64,000 nt of DNA. Source: Flagellimonas hymeniacidonis. Its GTDB lineage: Bacteria; Bacteroidota; Bacteroidia; Flavobacteriales; Flavobacteriaceae. Positions 9,610 to 18,258 of this stretch are shown one piece after another; positions within the stretch are counted from its first letter, which is position 1, and each line of letters begins with the position of its first letter. Location: the NCBI RefSeq assembly GCF_008040165.1, contig NZ_VRUR01000001.1, forward strand, positions 1,383,349-1,447,348. The letters are read 5' to 3'. Made by a program: the position numbers and the translations under genes. The notes under the pieces are model-generated. The model saw only the letters and a program-made list of their open reading frames with translations, did not search any database and had not been told where the DNA came from.

Positions 9610-10554
9610 CTAGTTTTCAAGCTGGGATTTTGTGGGTAAAGCTATAATAGCCCCATAATTGGTAGTGGTAATGGCTCCTGCCTTGTTTGCTTTCTCAACC
9701 ATTTTTAATAATAGGGCGTAATTTTCGAAAACGGGTTTAAAATTACCCAAATCTGAAATTTGATGAAGTAAACAACCGATAAACGCATCACCGGCACCAG
9801 TAGTGTCAACAGGTTTAACTTTAATACTGGGGACAAGGGTTTTTGTATTATTTGCGCTTAGCAAGGTGCCTTCTTTGCCCAATGTTATGGTTATGATTTG
9901 CGTCCCCACTTCATGTAAAAAATCGCAAGCATCATAAACATCTGTTTTACCAGAAAGCAGTTGAGCTTCTTCCAGACTGAACTTACATAAATGCGATTTT
10001 TCTATAAAAGGCTTACACTTTTTAATGAACTGAGATTCATTGTCTTTCCATAGGTCGCCTCTAAAATTTGGATCGAAACTTATAAACATTTCTTTGGTAA
10101 GTGCATCAAATAAATATTTACCGTACGTTTTTTCAAGTGGTCCTCCCAATAGGGCGGTTGCGGCTCCCAAATGAAGAATATTGCCGTCAAAATCTTTCCT
10201 AAGCGTTAGGTCATATGTCAGTTCTTTGTCGGCACCTCTACTAAATACAAAATCCCGTTCTCCGTCCTCCGCCAATGATACAAAGGCAAGTGTTGTAAAA
10301 GTGTCTGACTTTTGCGCTAAAGAGACATCCACCCCTTCTTTTTTAACAACATCCAATAAAAAGCTTCCAAAAGGGTCGTCACCTACACAACCGATGAAAA
10401 CGCCATTTCCACCGAGTTTGGCAATAGCACAGGCGACATTGGCTGGAGCTCCTCCAGCTTTTTTGGTAAAAACTGAAGCTTTAGATAGATCGTTGCCTTG
10501 TTTTTCGGCAACAAAGTCTATCAATAATTCACCAACACAGAACACTTTTTTCAT
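9610..10554 (-). CDS. Fructokinase, PfkB/ribokinase family
   Basis: Sugar kinase of the PfkB family. The first signature AGGAPANVACAIAKLGG is at about 33-49 and the second, DTTGAGDAF, at 250-258 with the catalytic base D256. The GGAPANVA form and the 314-aa length are typical of bacterial fructokinases. It is the upstream member of a two-gene unit with amylosucrase (no gap between stop and start), so the likely substrate is the fructose that amylosucrase releases; that assignment is an inference from context. A general 2-keto-sugar kinase would look the same. Confidence 0.88.
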   Translation of the reverse strand: MKKVFCVGELLIDFVAEKQGNDLSKASVFTKKAGGAPANVACAIAKLGGNGVFIGCVGDDPFGSFLLDVVKKEGVDVSLAQKSDTFTTLAFVSLAEDGERDFVFSRGADKELTYDLTLRKDFDGNILHLGAATALLGGPLEKTYGKYLFDALTKEMFISFDPNFRGDLWKDNESQFIKKCKPFIEKSHLCKFSLEEAQLLSGKTDVYDACDFLHEVGTQIITITLGKEGTLLSANNTKTLVPSIKVKPVDTTGAGDAFIGCLLHQISDLGNFKPVFENYALLLKMVEKANKAGAITTTNYGAIIALPTKSQLEN

Positions 10555-10601
10555 ACCTAGTAGGAATAATTAGGTAATCCAATGTAAGGAGAAAAAAGCT
10601 G

Positions 10602-11015
10602 CTATTCCAAAATTTTGTGGCTAATAACTGTAAAATAAGTACTAGAAGCATCTGGGCATAAGGATTCTTTGGCTTTTGCCTCGAGAATCATATCGTTTTG
10701 CAATTGACTTGGTTCAAAAAGAAAAGCTACGTCCATTTGCTGTGCCTTGGAAAGTTTCTGATTCAAACTAGTTCCTAGTTCAATAATTTCTGTTAGCTCT
10801 ACTTGATATACGTGGTCTTTTGTAATTCCACAGATTTCTTTGTTCTGTTCTAATGAGCCCACAATTTTAATTTGGAATATAACTTCATTTGGGCCTAACA
10901 ATTGCTGATCTAAAATAACTTCTTCGTTTTGTGTCGTTTCTAAAATATCCACGCTATCTGATTCATTGCAAGAGTTGCCCAAAAAGAAAAGTAAACATAG
11001 GATTAGGGGTTTCAT
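10602..11015 (-). CDS. Small lipoprotein of unknown function
   Basis: 137-aa protein with a short hydrophobic N-terminus ending in FLGNSC (Cys16), a likely lipoprotein cleavage site for this phylum. The mature part is acidic at first (ESDSVDILETTQNEE) and contains two or three further cysteines (in KEICGITKD and ESLCPDASS) that may form a disulfide. I recognise no domain. It lies 47 bp upstream of the fructokinase and could be in the same unit. A strong hairpin terminator, 52 bp upstream of its start, separates it from the T9SS exoprotein gene. Confidence 0.65.
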   Translation of the reverse strand: MKPLILCLLFFLGNSCNESDSVDILETTQNEEVILDQQLLGPNEVIFQIKIVGSLEQNKEICGITKDHVYQVELTEIIELGTSLNQKLSKAQQMDVAFLFEPSQLQNDMILEAKAKESLCPDASSTYFTVISHKILE

Positions 11016-11066
11016 AATGCTTTTGCTTTTAATTATATACGAACCGCAACCGCAACTGGATGTTAT

Positions 11067-11097
11067 AAAAAAGGCGTGATTAATTCACGCCTTTTTT
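11067..11097. terminator. Bidirectional-looking rho-independent terminator
   Basis: A 7-bp GC-rich stem GGCGTGA/TCACGCC (11073-11079 with 11085-11091), 5-nt loop, flanked by six A on the left and six T on the right. Read on the minus strand it terminates the 1224-aa exoprotein gene that ends at 11115. Confidence 0.85.
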
Positions 11098-11114
11098 GGT
11101 TCAGGGATTAAAAA

Positions 11115-14100
11115 TCATTTTTTAATAATTTTAAAATTCTCATTGGTATTTGGTCCGGTAATTTTCACAAAGTAAATGCCTGAAGGACTATTGGACGCAT
11201 TCCAAATAACAGGTTTGGAACTACTCGTGCCCTCCTTTTCAAAAACTTTTTGACCTACCATATTGAATATTTGAGTGCTTACTTTGGTGTCAGTGCTATT
11301 TTTTAAAGCAAAGTAAAATTCATTGGTGGATGGATTTGGCCATACTGCGGTGATAACTTCAGTTTCTAATGTAGCTAAGTTCTCAGCAGTCTGATCTGAG
11401 TTCCCTGAAGGAGCAATTTCAACAGCGGTATCTCCTGTGGAACCACTATCCACGTTTCCAAATATTTGAAAAATGTGGTCTTCGGGTGCTCCTCCAAAAA
11501 CAAGATTCGTCGGAACCCAATCTACAGCTCCAGTGCCGAACAAATCAGCAGTGTCTCGGAACAAATTACCGTTTCCGATTAGACCAGCTTGTGTAAACCA
11601 AAACCACTGTGTTTCATTTGGCAAGAAGTTTAAATTGGCGTAAACAGAAAGCCAATAGGTTCCAGATTCCAAGACAACGGGTTCTGGAAGATCTAAACCA
11701 AGATTCGTATTGGTAGGTGCAGTAACGGGTGCTATTGCACCACTATCATAAACTACTGCGCCAGGCAAACCACCATTGTCCTCATAAATTACAATTGTTG
11801 CACTATCAAGCGAAGGGCTATTGTTTGCTCCGCCAAATGCGACAATACTGTTAATAGTCCATTGACTTCCTTCTGGAATTATAAAATCATCCGCAGATTG
11901 CAGCAATGCACCACCAAAATCAGGAATTAATTGGGATGGCGTACTACTGGTAGAGACCTCATTTTGCTCATAAATTGGAAATTCTGTAAGTGTCACCGTG
12001 AATCCTTCCGAAACTTGTTCTCTTCCTGAGGTGGCAATGAGTCCTATGGCTGCTGAGCCTTCAGAATCTGGTGCAAACGAAAGGGAAATCACATCGTCTT
12101 CTAAAACAGCAGTTACCAAATCGGGATTTGAATTAGTGAGCTCAATAGAAATTGGTCTGCCTCTGGAATTGACAAATAAATCCTTCACATTAACCTCTTT
12201 GTCCGCACTGTTAATAGGCAAAACCAAATCGGATAGCAGATAGGCGGTGCTTAATTTTGCTTCTGGTGATGGGGATGCATAGAATTGTGCATTGTAAACA
12301 CCATTTCCGTGGGCTGCCACAGCAACGAAACCGTCTTCCCTTGTCCGTACTTGAGGGACGACAACGTTGCCTACTATAGCAGGTTCACGATACCAACGGG
12401 TGCGGTCTCCGTTTAAATAGAAGGATGCATATAATCCAGTGCTTGTTCCTGCAAAATAAATGTTGTTATTTCCACTAATTGCAAACCATCTAACGGAAGG
12501 TCCATTTCCTGTTCCATCTTTATTCTGCTCTAAATTCCCGCTAATACTCTCCCATGTTTCACCTCCATTTTTGCTCATAAAAATGCTTTTGATATTGTAG
12601 TTGGAGAACACTGCAAAAACACGGTCGGCATTGGTAGGGTCGACATAGATTTGATTTATGTTTCCTTCTGGAAGCCCTTTTCCTGAAGAAATATCTACAG
12701 GAGGTTGATCATCAATATTAGCATTTTCTACCTTAAAGATCATTCCACTGGAAGTTCCATAATACAATCTATTGGCAACTGGGAATTTAGAGATATCCAA
12801 TCCGGTAATGATCGACCCATCTGGAGTGGCCGTCTGTGTTTGTTCTGCCCAGTTGACGGAGGTTGGGGCATTGGAAAATAATGGAATTTCATCCAAATTA
12901 TTGTTACGCCACATGCGATCCCCCGCAGGCATATACATAACATTGTCATTTAAGGGGTCTAACACAAAAGGAGCGACAAAATCGAAGCCACTTGCTCCAG
13001 CGGGTTGTACTCTCGTAAAGGATACAAACGCTCCAGCTTCATCAAAATTGAAACGGAATACTACCCCAAATTGAGCTGAAACATATCGGGTAAGCCCACC
13101 ATCGGCAATGGCGTTGTACGAGCCATCTCCACCAAAATCTTCTTCCCAAGGATCATTTTTGTTGGTTGAATTCGTAAACCAAGTTCCATTATCTTGAAAA
13201 CCAGCAACCACATCTTGGCTATTTCCCTCTGGATCTATTGCAATGGCATATGGTTGAGTGGTGATGTAACTATTGTTCAAAGAGGTCCAAGTAACCGGTT
13301 CCGTGGTTATTGAGATATCTTCAGTTACTTGTACGCCACCGTCGTTAGCTGAAATTGCCTTATTTGGATTTGAAGGTAAAAAGACGAGATTGTGCTGATC
13401 TGGATGATGATTAGGATAAAGCCCAAAACTATCACTAAAAATGGTATAGCCTCCAACCCAACCTTCAAACCCTGTTGGGGTTGTAAATCCAGTTGTAGAG
13501 CGATATAGGTTTGTGCCGCCCAAGAATACTAAATCTGGATTTGTTGGATGCACTTTGATAACCATATTATAGGCTCCCTGAAGGTCTAAATCCCCTGCCA
13601 ATCCTCCAATGTTTGTAGGAAGATTTGCGGTCAGGTCTACCCATTGCTCTTCTGGAGTGGTAGCATCAGCTTGGTATCTCCAAAGGAATGCTTCACCTGC
13701 ATTGCTTAAATCATGCGAGAAGAAAAAGACTCTATTTTCATCAGAGGGATCATAGGCCATAACGGTTCTTCCAAAAGATGGAAATAAGCCTTCTGGGGTA
13801 ATATTGGTCCAGGTATCTCCATCTTGAGAAGTATAAAAACCAGCATTTTCTCCGCCAAAAATATCTACGGTTCCATAGATAGTACCATTTGGAGTAATGA
13901 TTACCTCAGTTTGACTATCAAAGCCACTGGGGAGTACCTCTTCAAAAGAGCGGGCTCCATTTTCTGAACGGAACAAGCCGTCAAAAGTGGCAGCATAAAC
14001 ATCTCCATTTGCAGGGTGTACCGCAATACTGTTGATCAAATCAAAGGACGAAATGGAAGTGACATCATTATCAGATGTGTTTCGCATTCTAAACCAACTT

Positions 14101-14789
14101 CTTCCATTATTATAGGATTTATAAATACCTGATCCTTGATAGAACGCCCCTGGTGCGCCGGCAGAGTTTCCGTAGCGTTCTCCAGAAGCATAGTACCAAA
14201 TATTCTGACGGTTTCTTCGTGGGTCTTGCACTATGGAAGTGATACTAGGGTTTTGCCATTTTCTGGTAACCCTTCTCCAAGTTTCTCCAGCATTTGTAGA
14301 GCGCCAGAGCCCTCCTGAGACGCCTCCTGCTAGAATGGTGTTTTCGTTTTTTCTGTCAATGGCCAGAGCTCTTGTTCTTCCACCAACATTGGCTGGGCCT
14401 CTACCTCTAAAATAGAAAAACCGTTTTTTTGAAGCTTCGCCTCCGTAGGTTTTTGACATTTGTTGCTGAATGTTTGTAGAATCAATCTTACCTGAGAATT
14501 CTGCAGCTCTTTCCAAAATGTGTTCTGGAATCTTTTTTGTAAATGGATCTTGAACCTGTCTAAACTCATAGGCCAGTCTGTCCATAGCTCGGTCACCCTG
14601 TGCTTTTGGTTTTGCACCAGCAGGGCCTTTTTTGCTATCATAAAGCTTAGATTGCTTGTAGAGATCATGTCCTTTTTTGGGAGCATCATTATGGGTCTTT
14701 TTCAAATTTTGCCCTTGCGCTACAGAAAAAATGAGCGAAAAAATGGTCAAAAAAGAAAATAAGTGTTTAGTGAGTAGTCGTTTTTTCAT
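11115..14789 (-). CDS. Secreted BNR/sortilin-like repeat protein with type IX secretion domain
   Basis: 1224-aa exported protein. It has a signal peptide (about 1-26, ending VAQG), then a long series of beta-propeller blades of the sialidase/BNR (VPS10-sortilin-like) type, recognisable by repeated S-x-D/N-x-G-x-T-W units: STNAGETW, SYNNGRSW, SQDGDTW and SKNGGETW. A beta-sandwich region (about 880-1110) follows. The last 75 residues (VWPNPSTNEFYF to FKIIKK) form a type A C-terminal sorting domain of the Por/type IX secretion system, with the PNPS start and final basic KIIKK. It is therefore expected to be secreted or attached to the cell surface. No catalytic residues can be named. It is a single-gene unit ended by the terminator at 11067-11097. 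Confidence 0.88.
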   Translation of the reverse strand: MKKRLLTKHLFSFLTIFSLIFSVAQGQNLKKTHNDAPKKGHDLYKQSKLYDSKKGPAGAKPKAQGDRAMDRLAYEFRQVQDPFTKKIPEHILERAAEFSGKIDSTNIQQQMSKTYGGEASKKRFFYFRGRGPANVGGRTRALAIDRKNENTILAGGVSGGLWRSTNAGETWRRVTRKWQNPSITSIVQDPRRNRQNIWYYASGERYGNSAGAPGAFYQGSGIYKSYNNGRSWFRMRNTSDNDVTSISSFDLINSIAVHPANGDVYAATFDGLFRSENGARSFEEVLPSGFDSQTEVIITPNGTIYGTVDIFGGENAGFYTSQDGDTWTNITPEGLFPSFGRTVMAYDPSDENRVFFFSHDLSNAGEAFLWRYQADATTPEEQWVDLTANLPTNIGGLAGDLDLQGAYNMVIKVHPTNPDLVFLGGTNLYRSTTGFTTPTGFEGWVGGYTIFSDSFGLYPNHHPDQHNLVFLPSNPNKAISANDGGVQVTEDISITTEPVTWTSLNNSYITTQPYAIAIDPEGNSQDVVAGFQDNGTWFTNSTNKNDPWEEDFGGDGSYNAIADGGLTRYVSAQFGVVFRFNFDEAGAFVSFTRVQPAGASGFDFVAPFVLDPLNDNVMYMPAGDRMWRNNNLDEIPLFSNAPTSVNWAEQTQTATPDGSIITGLDISKFPVANRLYYGTSSGMIFKVENANIDDQPPVDISSGKGLPEGNINQIYVDPTNADRVFAVFSNYNIKSIFMSKNGGETWESISGNLEQNKDGTGNGPSVRWFAISGNNNIYFAGTSTGLYASFYLNGDRTRWYREPAIVGNVVVPQVRTREDGFVAVAAHGNGVYNAQFYASPSPEAKLSTAYLLSDLVLPINSADKEVNVKDLFVNSRGRPISIELTNSNPDLVTAVLEDDVISLSFAPDSEGSAAIGLIATSGREQVSEGFTVTLTEFPIYEQNEVSTSSTPSQLIPDFGGALLQSADDFIIPEGSQWTINSIVAFGGANNSPSLDSATIVIYEDNGGLPGAVVYDSGAIAPVTAPTNTNLGLDLPEPVVLESGTYWLSVYANLNFLPNETQWFWFTQAGLIGNGNLFRDTADLFGTGAVDWVPTNLVFGGAPEDHIFQIFGNVDSGSTGDTAVEIAPSGNSDQTAENLATLETEVITAVWPNPSTNEFYFALKNSTDTKVSTQIFNMVGQKVFEKEGTSSSKPVIWNASNSPSGIYFVKITGPNTNENFKIIKK

Positions 14790-14996
14790 ATAGTTGAGAT
14801 TAAATGAATTAGCCTTTCAATATAACAAAAAATAGAAGTATTGTTGTACTATTCTTACAAGGATCGATGAAATACGCTGTTAACTATATGCCAATTAAAT
14901 AGGATTAAATGTTTTCTTCGATTCATAAACAAATCTTTATCTAGTTTGTAAACAAAAGTCCTTTTTTGTTATGTATAATTGCGCAAAATTTGTGGG

Positions 14997-15722
14997 ATGA
15001 GAACTTTGGTAATAGGAGATATCCATTCTGGGGTGAGGGCACTTGAACAACTTATGATTCGTGCTGAGGTAAGCCAGAATGACCACCTTATTTTTTTAGG
15101 GGATTATGTAGATGGATGGAGTACGGCGGTGGAGACCGTCAATTTTTTAATTGACCTGAAGGAAAATTATCACTGTACATTTATAAGGGGTAATCATGAT
15201 GAACTTTGCAGAGAATGGATGCTTACCAAAAAGGAAAACCCACAATGGTTGGCTCATGGGGGTACTGCTACTCGAGATTCATACTTGGGCTCAAAAAGAG
15301 AGAATTGGGAAACACATCTTGCGTTTTATGCCGAATTGGAAAACTATTATTTGGATAAAGACAATAGACTTTACCTTCATGCAGGGTACACCAATCTTAA
15401 GGGGGTGGAATATGAATATTTTGACCAGCTGTTCTATTGGGACAGAACGCTCTGGGAATTGGCCCAAGCAATTGACCCCACCCTAAAGAAAAGTGATGCA
15501 GATTTCCCCAAAAGGTTGACACACTACGAAGAGATTTTTATTGGACACACGCCTATTTCAAAAAAAGAACTTGTAAACCCACAAAATCGAGCCAATGTTT
15601 GGAATATAGATACCGGAGCTGCTTTTATGGGTGCCTTAACAATGATGGATGTGGAAACCAAAGAATTTTGGCAGAGTGATCCTGTCCATACATTTTATCC
15701 AGGGGAAAAAGGGAGAAACTAA
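14997..15722 (+). CDS. Metallophosphoesterase (PPP-type serine/threonine phosphatase-like)
   Basis: Calcineurin-like phosphoesterase. The metal-binding motifs are in order: GDIHS (7-11, D8 and H10), GDYVDG and RGNHDEL, with the later histidines in HGGTAT, LHAGY and IGHTP. This matches bacterial PPP/ApaH-type phosphatases, acting on phosphoproteins or dinucleotides; the substrate cannot be told. I start it at ATG 14997 (241 aa). The frame is open upstream to a TTG at 14979, but that codon belongs to a promoter-like TATAATTG at 14974-14981. The acyl-ACP desaturase follows after 53 bp. Confidence 0.88.
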   Translation: MRTLVIGDIHSGVRALEQLMIRAEVSQNDHLIFLGDYVDGWSTAVETVNFLIDLKENYHCTFIRGNHDELCREWMLTKKENPQWLAHGGTATRDSYLGSKRENWETHLAFYAELENYYLDKDNRLYLHAGYTNLKGVEYEYFDQLFYWDRTLWELAQAIDPTLKKSDADFPKRLTHYEEIFIGHTPISKKELVNPQNRANVWNIDTGAAFMGALTMMDVETKEFWQSDPVHTFYPGEKGRN

Positions 15723-15775
15723 AACAATACTGTTCTTTATTGGAATTTAATAAAGACCTTTACAAAAAATGAATT

Positions 15776-16771
15776 ATGTCGTTAAAAAATATTCGGTTAG
15801 AAGTAATGCAAGCTATTGAACCCAAAGTGCAGGGTTTTATGGATTCATTTCTTATACCTATTGAGGAAATATGGCAGCCGAGTGATTTTTTACCCGACTC
15901 TCAGAATGACAACTTCTTCACTGAAACTGAACAAATTCGAGAAGAAGCAAAGGAGCTTGGCTATGATTTTTGGGTTACCCTTGTAGCAGATACCATAACA
16001 GAAGAAGCATTGCCTACCTACGAATCTTGGTTGATGGATGTTGAAGGAATTGACCAACATAATGGCAAGGAAAATGGTTGGAGCAAGTGGGTGCGTGCAT
16101 GGACTGCCGAAGAAAATAGGCATGGCGATGTCTTGAACAAATACCTTTATCTGTCAGGAAGAGTGAATATGCGAGAAGTTGAAATCACTACCCAACACTT
16201 AATATCAGATGGGTTTGATATTGGCACCGATAGAGATCCTTATAAAAACTTTGTGTATACCACTTTTCAAGAATTGGCAACCAATATTTCCCATAAGCGT
16301 GTTGGCAAAATGGCCAAACAACAGGGGAATGCTTTGTTGGGAAAAATGTGTAATATTATTGCCGGTGACGAAATGAGACATCATTTGGCTTATAGAGAAT
16401 TTGTGAAAACCATACTTGGGCAAGATCCAAATGGAATGATTGAGGCTTTTGCTGATATGATGAAAAGAAAAATTGTAATGCCCGCACATTTTTTGCGTGA
16501 ATCTGGGGAAAGTATTGGTACTGCTTTTGAAGTTTTTTCAAATTGTGCACAACGCTTAGGCGTCTATACCGCACAAGATTATATTGAAATTTTGAAAAAA
16601 TTAAATGATTACTGGGAAATAGGAAATCTGGGAGGGCTTTCCGATCAGGCAGAGAAAGCTCGTGATTATTTAATGAAGCTTCCGGACAGACTTCAGCGCA
16701 TATCGGAACGGATGCAGTTTGGACAAGACCAGTACAAGTTTAAATGGGTCGAGGCCAACGGAATTTTATAG
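15776..16771 (+). CDS. Acyl-[acyl-carrier-protein] desaturase (soluble diiron)
   Basis: Soluble diiron stearoyl-ACP desaturase-like enzyme that introduces a double bond into ACP-bound fatty acids using O2 and ferredoxin. The two ExxH iron motifs are visible: E113-N-R-H116 in the segment AEENRHGD, and EMRH in GDEMRHHLAY (about 198-201). The additional glutamate ligands fit ITEEALPTY (about 76) and FQELATN (about 166). The length (331 aa) and the conserved WTAEENRHGD match the plant/bacterial FA_desaturase_2 family. No signal or TM segment, consistent with a cytosolic enzyme. It would supply monounsaturated fatty acids under aerobic conditions. Confidence 0.93.
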   Translation: MSLKNIRLEVMQAIEPKVQGFMDSFLIPIEEIWQPSDFLPDSQNDNFFTETEQIREEAKELGYDFWVTLVADTITEEALPTYESWLMDVEGIDQHNGKENGWSKWVRAWTAEENRHGDVLNKYLYLSGRVNMREVEITTQHLISDGFDIGTDRDPYKNFVYTTFQELATNISHKRVGKMAKQQGNALLGKMCNIIAGDEMRHHLAYREFVKTILGQDPNGMIEAFADMMKRKIVMPAHFLRESGESIGTAFEVFSNCAQRLGVYTAQDYIEILKKLNDYWEIGNLGGLSDQAEKARDYLMKLPDRLQRISERMQFGQDQYKFKWVEANGIL

Positions 16772-16809
16772 ATCCAGTTAAATAACTAGAGTTTTTACCC
16801 AGGCAGGGA

Positions 16810-17346
16810 TTAAAATTTACCAGACTTATGTTTGTCTTGCCATTTCCTTAATTTTTTCCATTGCCCCTCATAAGCCATTTTAGCCTGCATGGGCCAAGAA
16901 GCAGGATCATGTATTCTATACCGATCTCCTCCTGAATTCAAAACTTCTTGACATTTATCTGCTGAAGTTTCAGAGAGTGCTTTCCATGTTTTTATATTGA
17001 AGTTATGGAATAGGCCTTCAATTTTAGGGCCAATGCCTTCTACTATCTTTAAATCATCTTGTTTTACTTTCTTGCCCAGTGCTGCTTTGGCAGTTGCCGC
17101 ATCAAATCCTGAAACAATTGGAGCTGAAGGAATTTTGGTTTTTGAAGAAGTTGATGAAGCTTCTTTTCTGCATGCTTCCAGTTCTGTTTTTAGCTTGGCG
17201 TTTTCTGCTTCAAGCGCATTTATTTTTGAATGGTCTGGAGGCGAAGCTTCTTTCCCTTTCCCTATAAGGTATCCTAAGATTCCAGAAATAATACCAACTA
17301 GTGCGGGAATAACCCAACACCAGATATTTAGATTTTCAAAATTCAT
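16810..17346 (-). CDS. Membrane-anchored protein with helix-hairpin-helix-like domain
   Basis: 178-aa protein with one N-terminal TM segment (about 9-30, containing the small-residue motif GIISGILGYLIG), a coiled-coil region (about 36-62) and a C-terminal domain beginning DDLKIVEGIGPKIE (about 97-110). The latter is a helix-hairpin-helix-like motif with the following GGDRYRIHDPASWP segment, common in small Bacteroidota and proteobacterial proteins of unknown role, sometimes annotated as ribosomal L21-like by mistake. It follows the OmpA-like gene by 23 bp and probably shares its transcript. I infer only envelope localisation. Confidence 0.7.
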   Translation of the reverse strand: MNFENLNIWCWVIPALVGIISGILGYLIGKGKEASPPDHSKINALEAENAKLKTELEACRKEASSTSSKTKIPSAPIVSGFDAATAKAALGKKVKQDDLKIVEGIGPKIEGLFHNFNIKTWKALSETSADKCQEVLNSGGDRYRIHDPASWPMQAKMAYEGQWKKLRKWQDKHKSGKF

Positions 17347-17369
17347 TATAATGAGGTTTAATAGTTAGT

Positions 17370-17906
17370 TTAATTCGATTCAGGTGCTGTCTTCTCTTCA
17401 GTAATAGCGTAAGTAATCGGCCCTAAAAGGGTTGTGCCTTCAAGAGTTAGTCCGTCCATGAGTTTTCCAGCTGTTGCTATTTGTTTTGATGGGATACCGC
17501 TTAACATTAATTGGTTTTTTACGGAATGTGCTCTAGCTAAACCTAAGGTATTGTAAGGCGTATTGTTTTCCTCACCCTCAGCATACAATCCGGTAAGCGC
17601 TAATACCTTTATTGGGTTTGCTTCCAAGTATTCTTTTATCGTAACAATACCTGCTTTTAGTTCATCAGAAATAGGCATTAAAAAAGAGGGACTGGACAGT
17701 TTAAAGTTGAAGTTATCTTCAATGGTATGTTTGAAATCTCCATCTACCATAGAAAACGAATTTGATTTTGTTTGAGGATTTTTTATCTGTTTAATAACAG
17801 CATCGGTCGATGGAGCTATACAAGAACTGCACAGATTTATGTAGAGCAAAGTTCCAATACCAATAACAGCAAGTATCCCCAGCAAGTATGTGGTCTTTGT
17901 TGTCAT
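17370..17906 (-). CDS. Short OmpA-like domain membrane protein
   Basis: 178-aa protein with one N-terminal TM/signal anchor (about 6-24) and a C-terminal region resembling an OmpA/MotB peptidoglycan-binding domain: IKEYLEANP-x-KVLALTGLYAEGE, then LGLARAHSVKNQLMLSGIPSKQI. The last is the characteristic N-x-x-L-s-x-x-R-A-x-x-V-x-x-x-L helix. The usual TD-x-G-x-x-x-N-x-x-L core is degenerate, with Y-A-E-G-E in place of the acidic-glycine loop, so binding to peptidoglycan is uncertain. I start at ATG 17906; two codons upstream is a TTG. It is followed by the helix-hairpin-helix membrane protein. Confidence 0.65.
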   Translation of the reverse strand: MTTKTTYLLGILAVIGIGTLLYINLCSSCIAPSTDAVIKQIKNPQTKSNSFSMVDGDFKHTIEDNFNFKLSSPSFLMPISDELKAGIVTIKEYLEANPIKVLALTGLYAEGEENNTPYNTLGLARAHSVKNQLMLSGIPSKQIATAGKLMDGLTLEGTTLLGPITYAITEEKTAPESN

Positions 17907-18130
17907 TAGCAATGATAATTAGTGTTGAGTACACCAAATTATTAAAAAAATGCTAAAAACTTCAGTTTAACACTAAGAATCTGAGGTGTTTAGAATATGG
18001 TACGGTTCATGATACTTAATGGGAAAGAACAAAAGATGAGCTAAAAAACACCAATCATACACTTTTCTGAACCAACGATAATATTGCGGTTTAGAAGTAG
18101 TAAAAATATTTAGAACTTAGACCTATATAT

Positions 18131-18258
18131 TAGGCAAAGAACCCTATTTCTCCCGACAAAGATCCGGCACTGAAATAGGGTTTAACTTAAGTTTGAGTTA
18201 GTTAAGTTGGTTTAAAGACCGCCAATCTTGTGTTCATCCAGGATGGCGGGCTTTTTTT
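18131..18258 (+). ncRNA. Candidate structured non-coding RNA with terminator
   Basis: The gap 17907-18256 contains no credible ORF. Its right part holds three consecutive hairpins. The first is a perfect 11-bp stem AACCCTATTTC/GAAATAGGGTT (18140-18150 with 18172-18182) with a 21-nt loop holding a further CCG/CGG pairing. The second is AACTTAA/TTAAGTT (18184-18190 with 18202-18208). The third is CCGCCA/TGGCGG (18219-18224 with 18244-18249), followed on the plus strand by seven T. No plus-strand gene ends here, which suggests a small RNA read rightward, or an elaborate minus-strand 3' end of the aldehyde dehydrogenase mRNA. The left part (17907-18130) is AT-rich and I see nothing in it. Confidence 0.35.
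18217..18258 (+). terminator. Orphan rho-independent terminator
   Basis: GC-rich stem CCGCCA/TGGCGG with a flanking TC/GA pairing and a 14-nt loop, then C and T7 at 18252-18258. The T tract overlaps the stop codon of the minus-strand aldehyde dehydrogenase gene. The orientation fits a plus-strand transcript; on the minus strand only a short T3 follows the stem. Confidence 0.55.

Noticed and set aside
10181..10573. 130-aa plus-strand frame opposite the fructokinase gene
   Set aside because: Antisense shadow of a well-supported PfkB-family gene; no recognisable domain.
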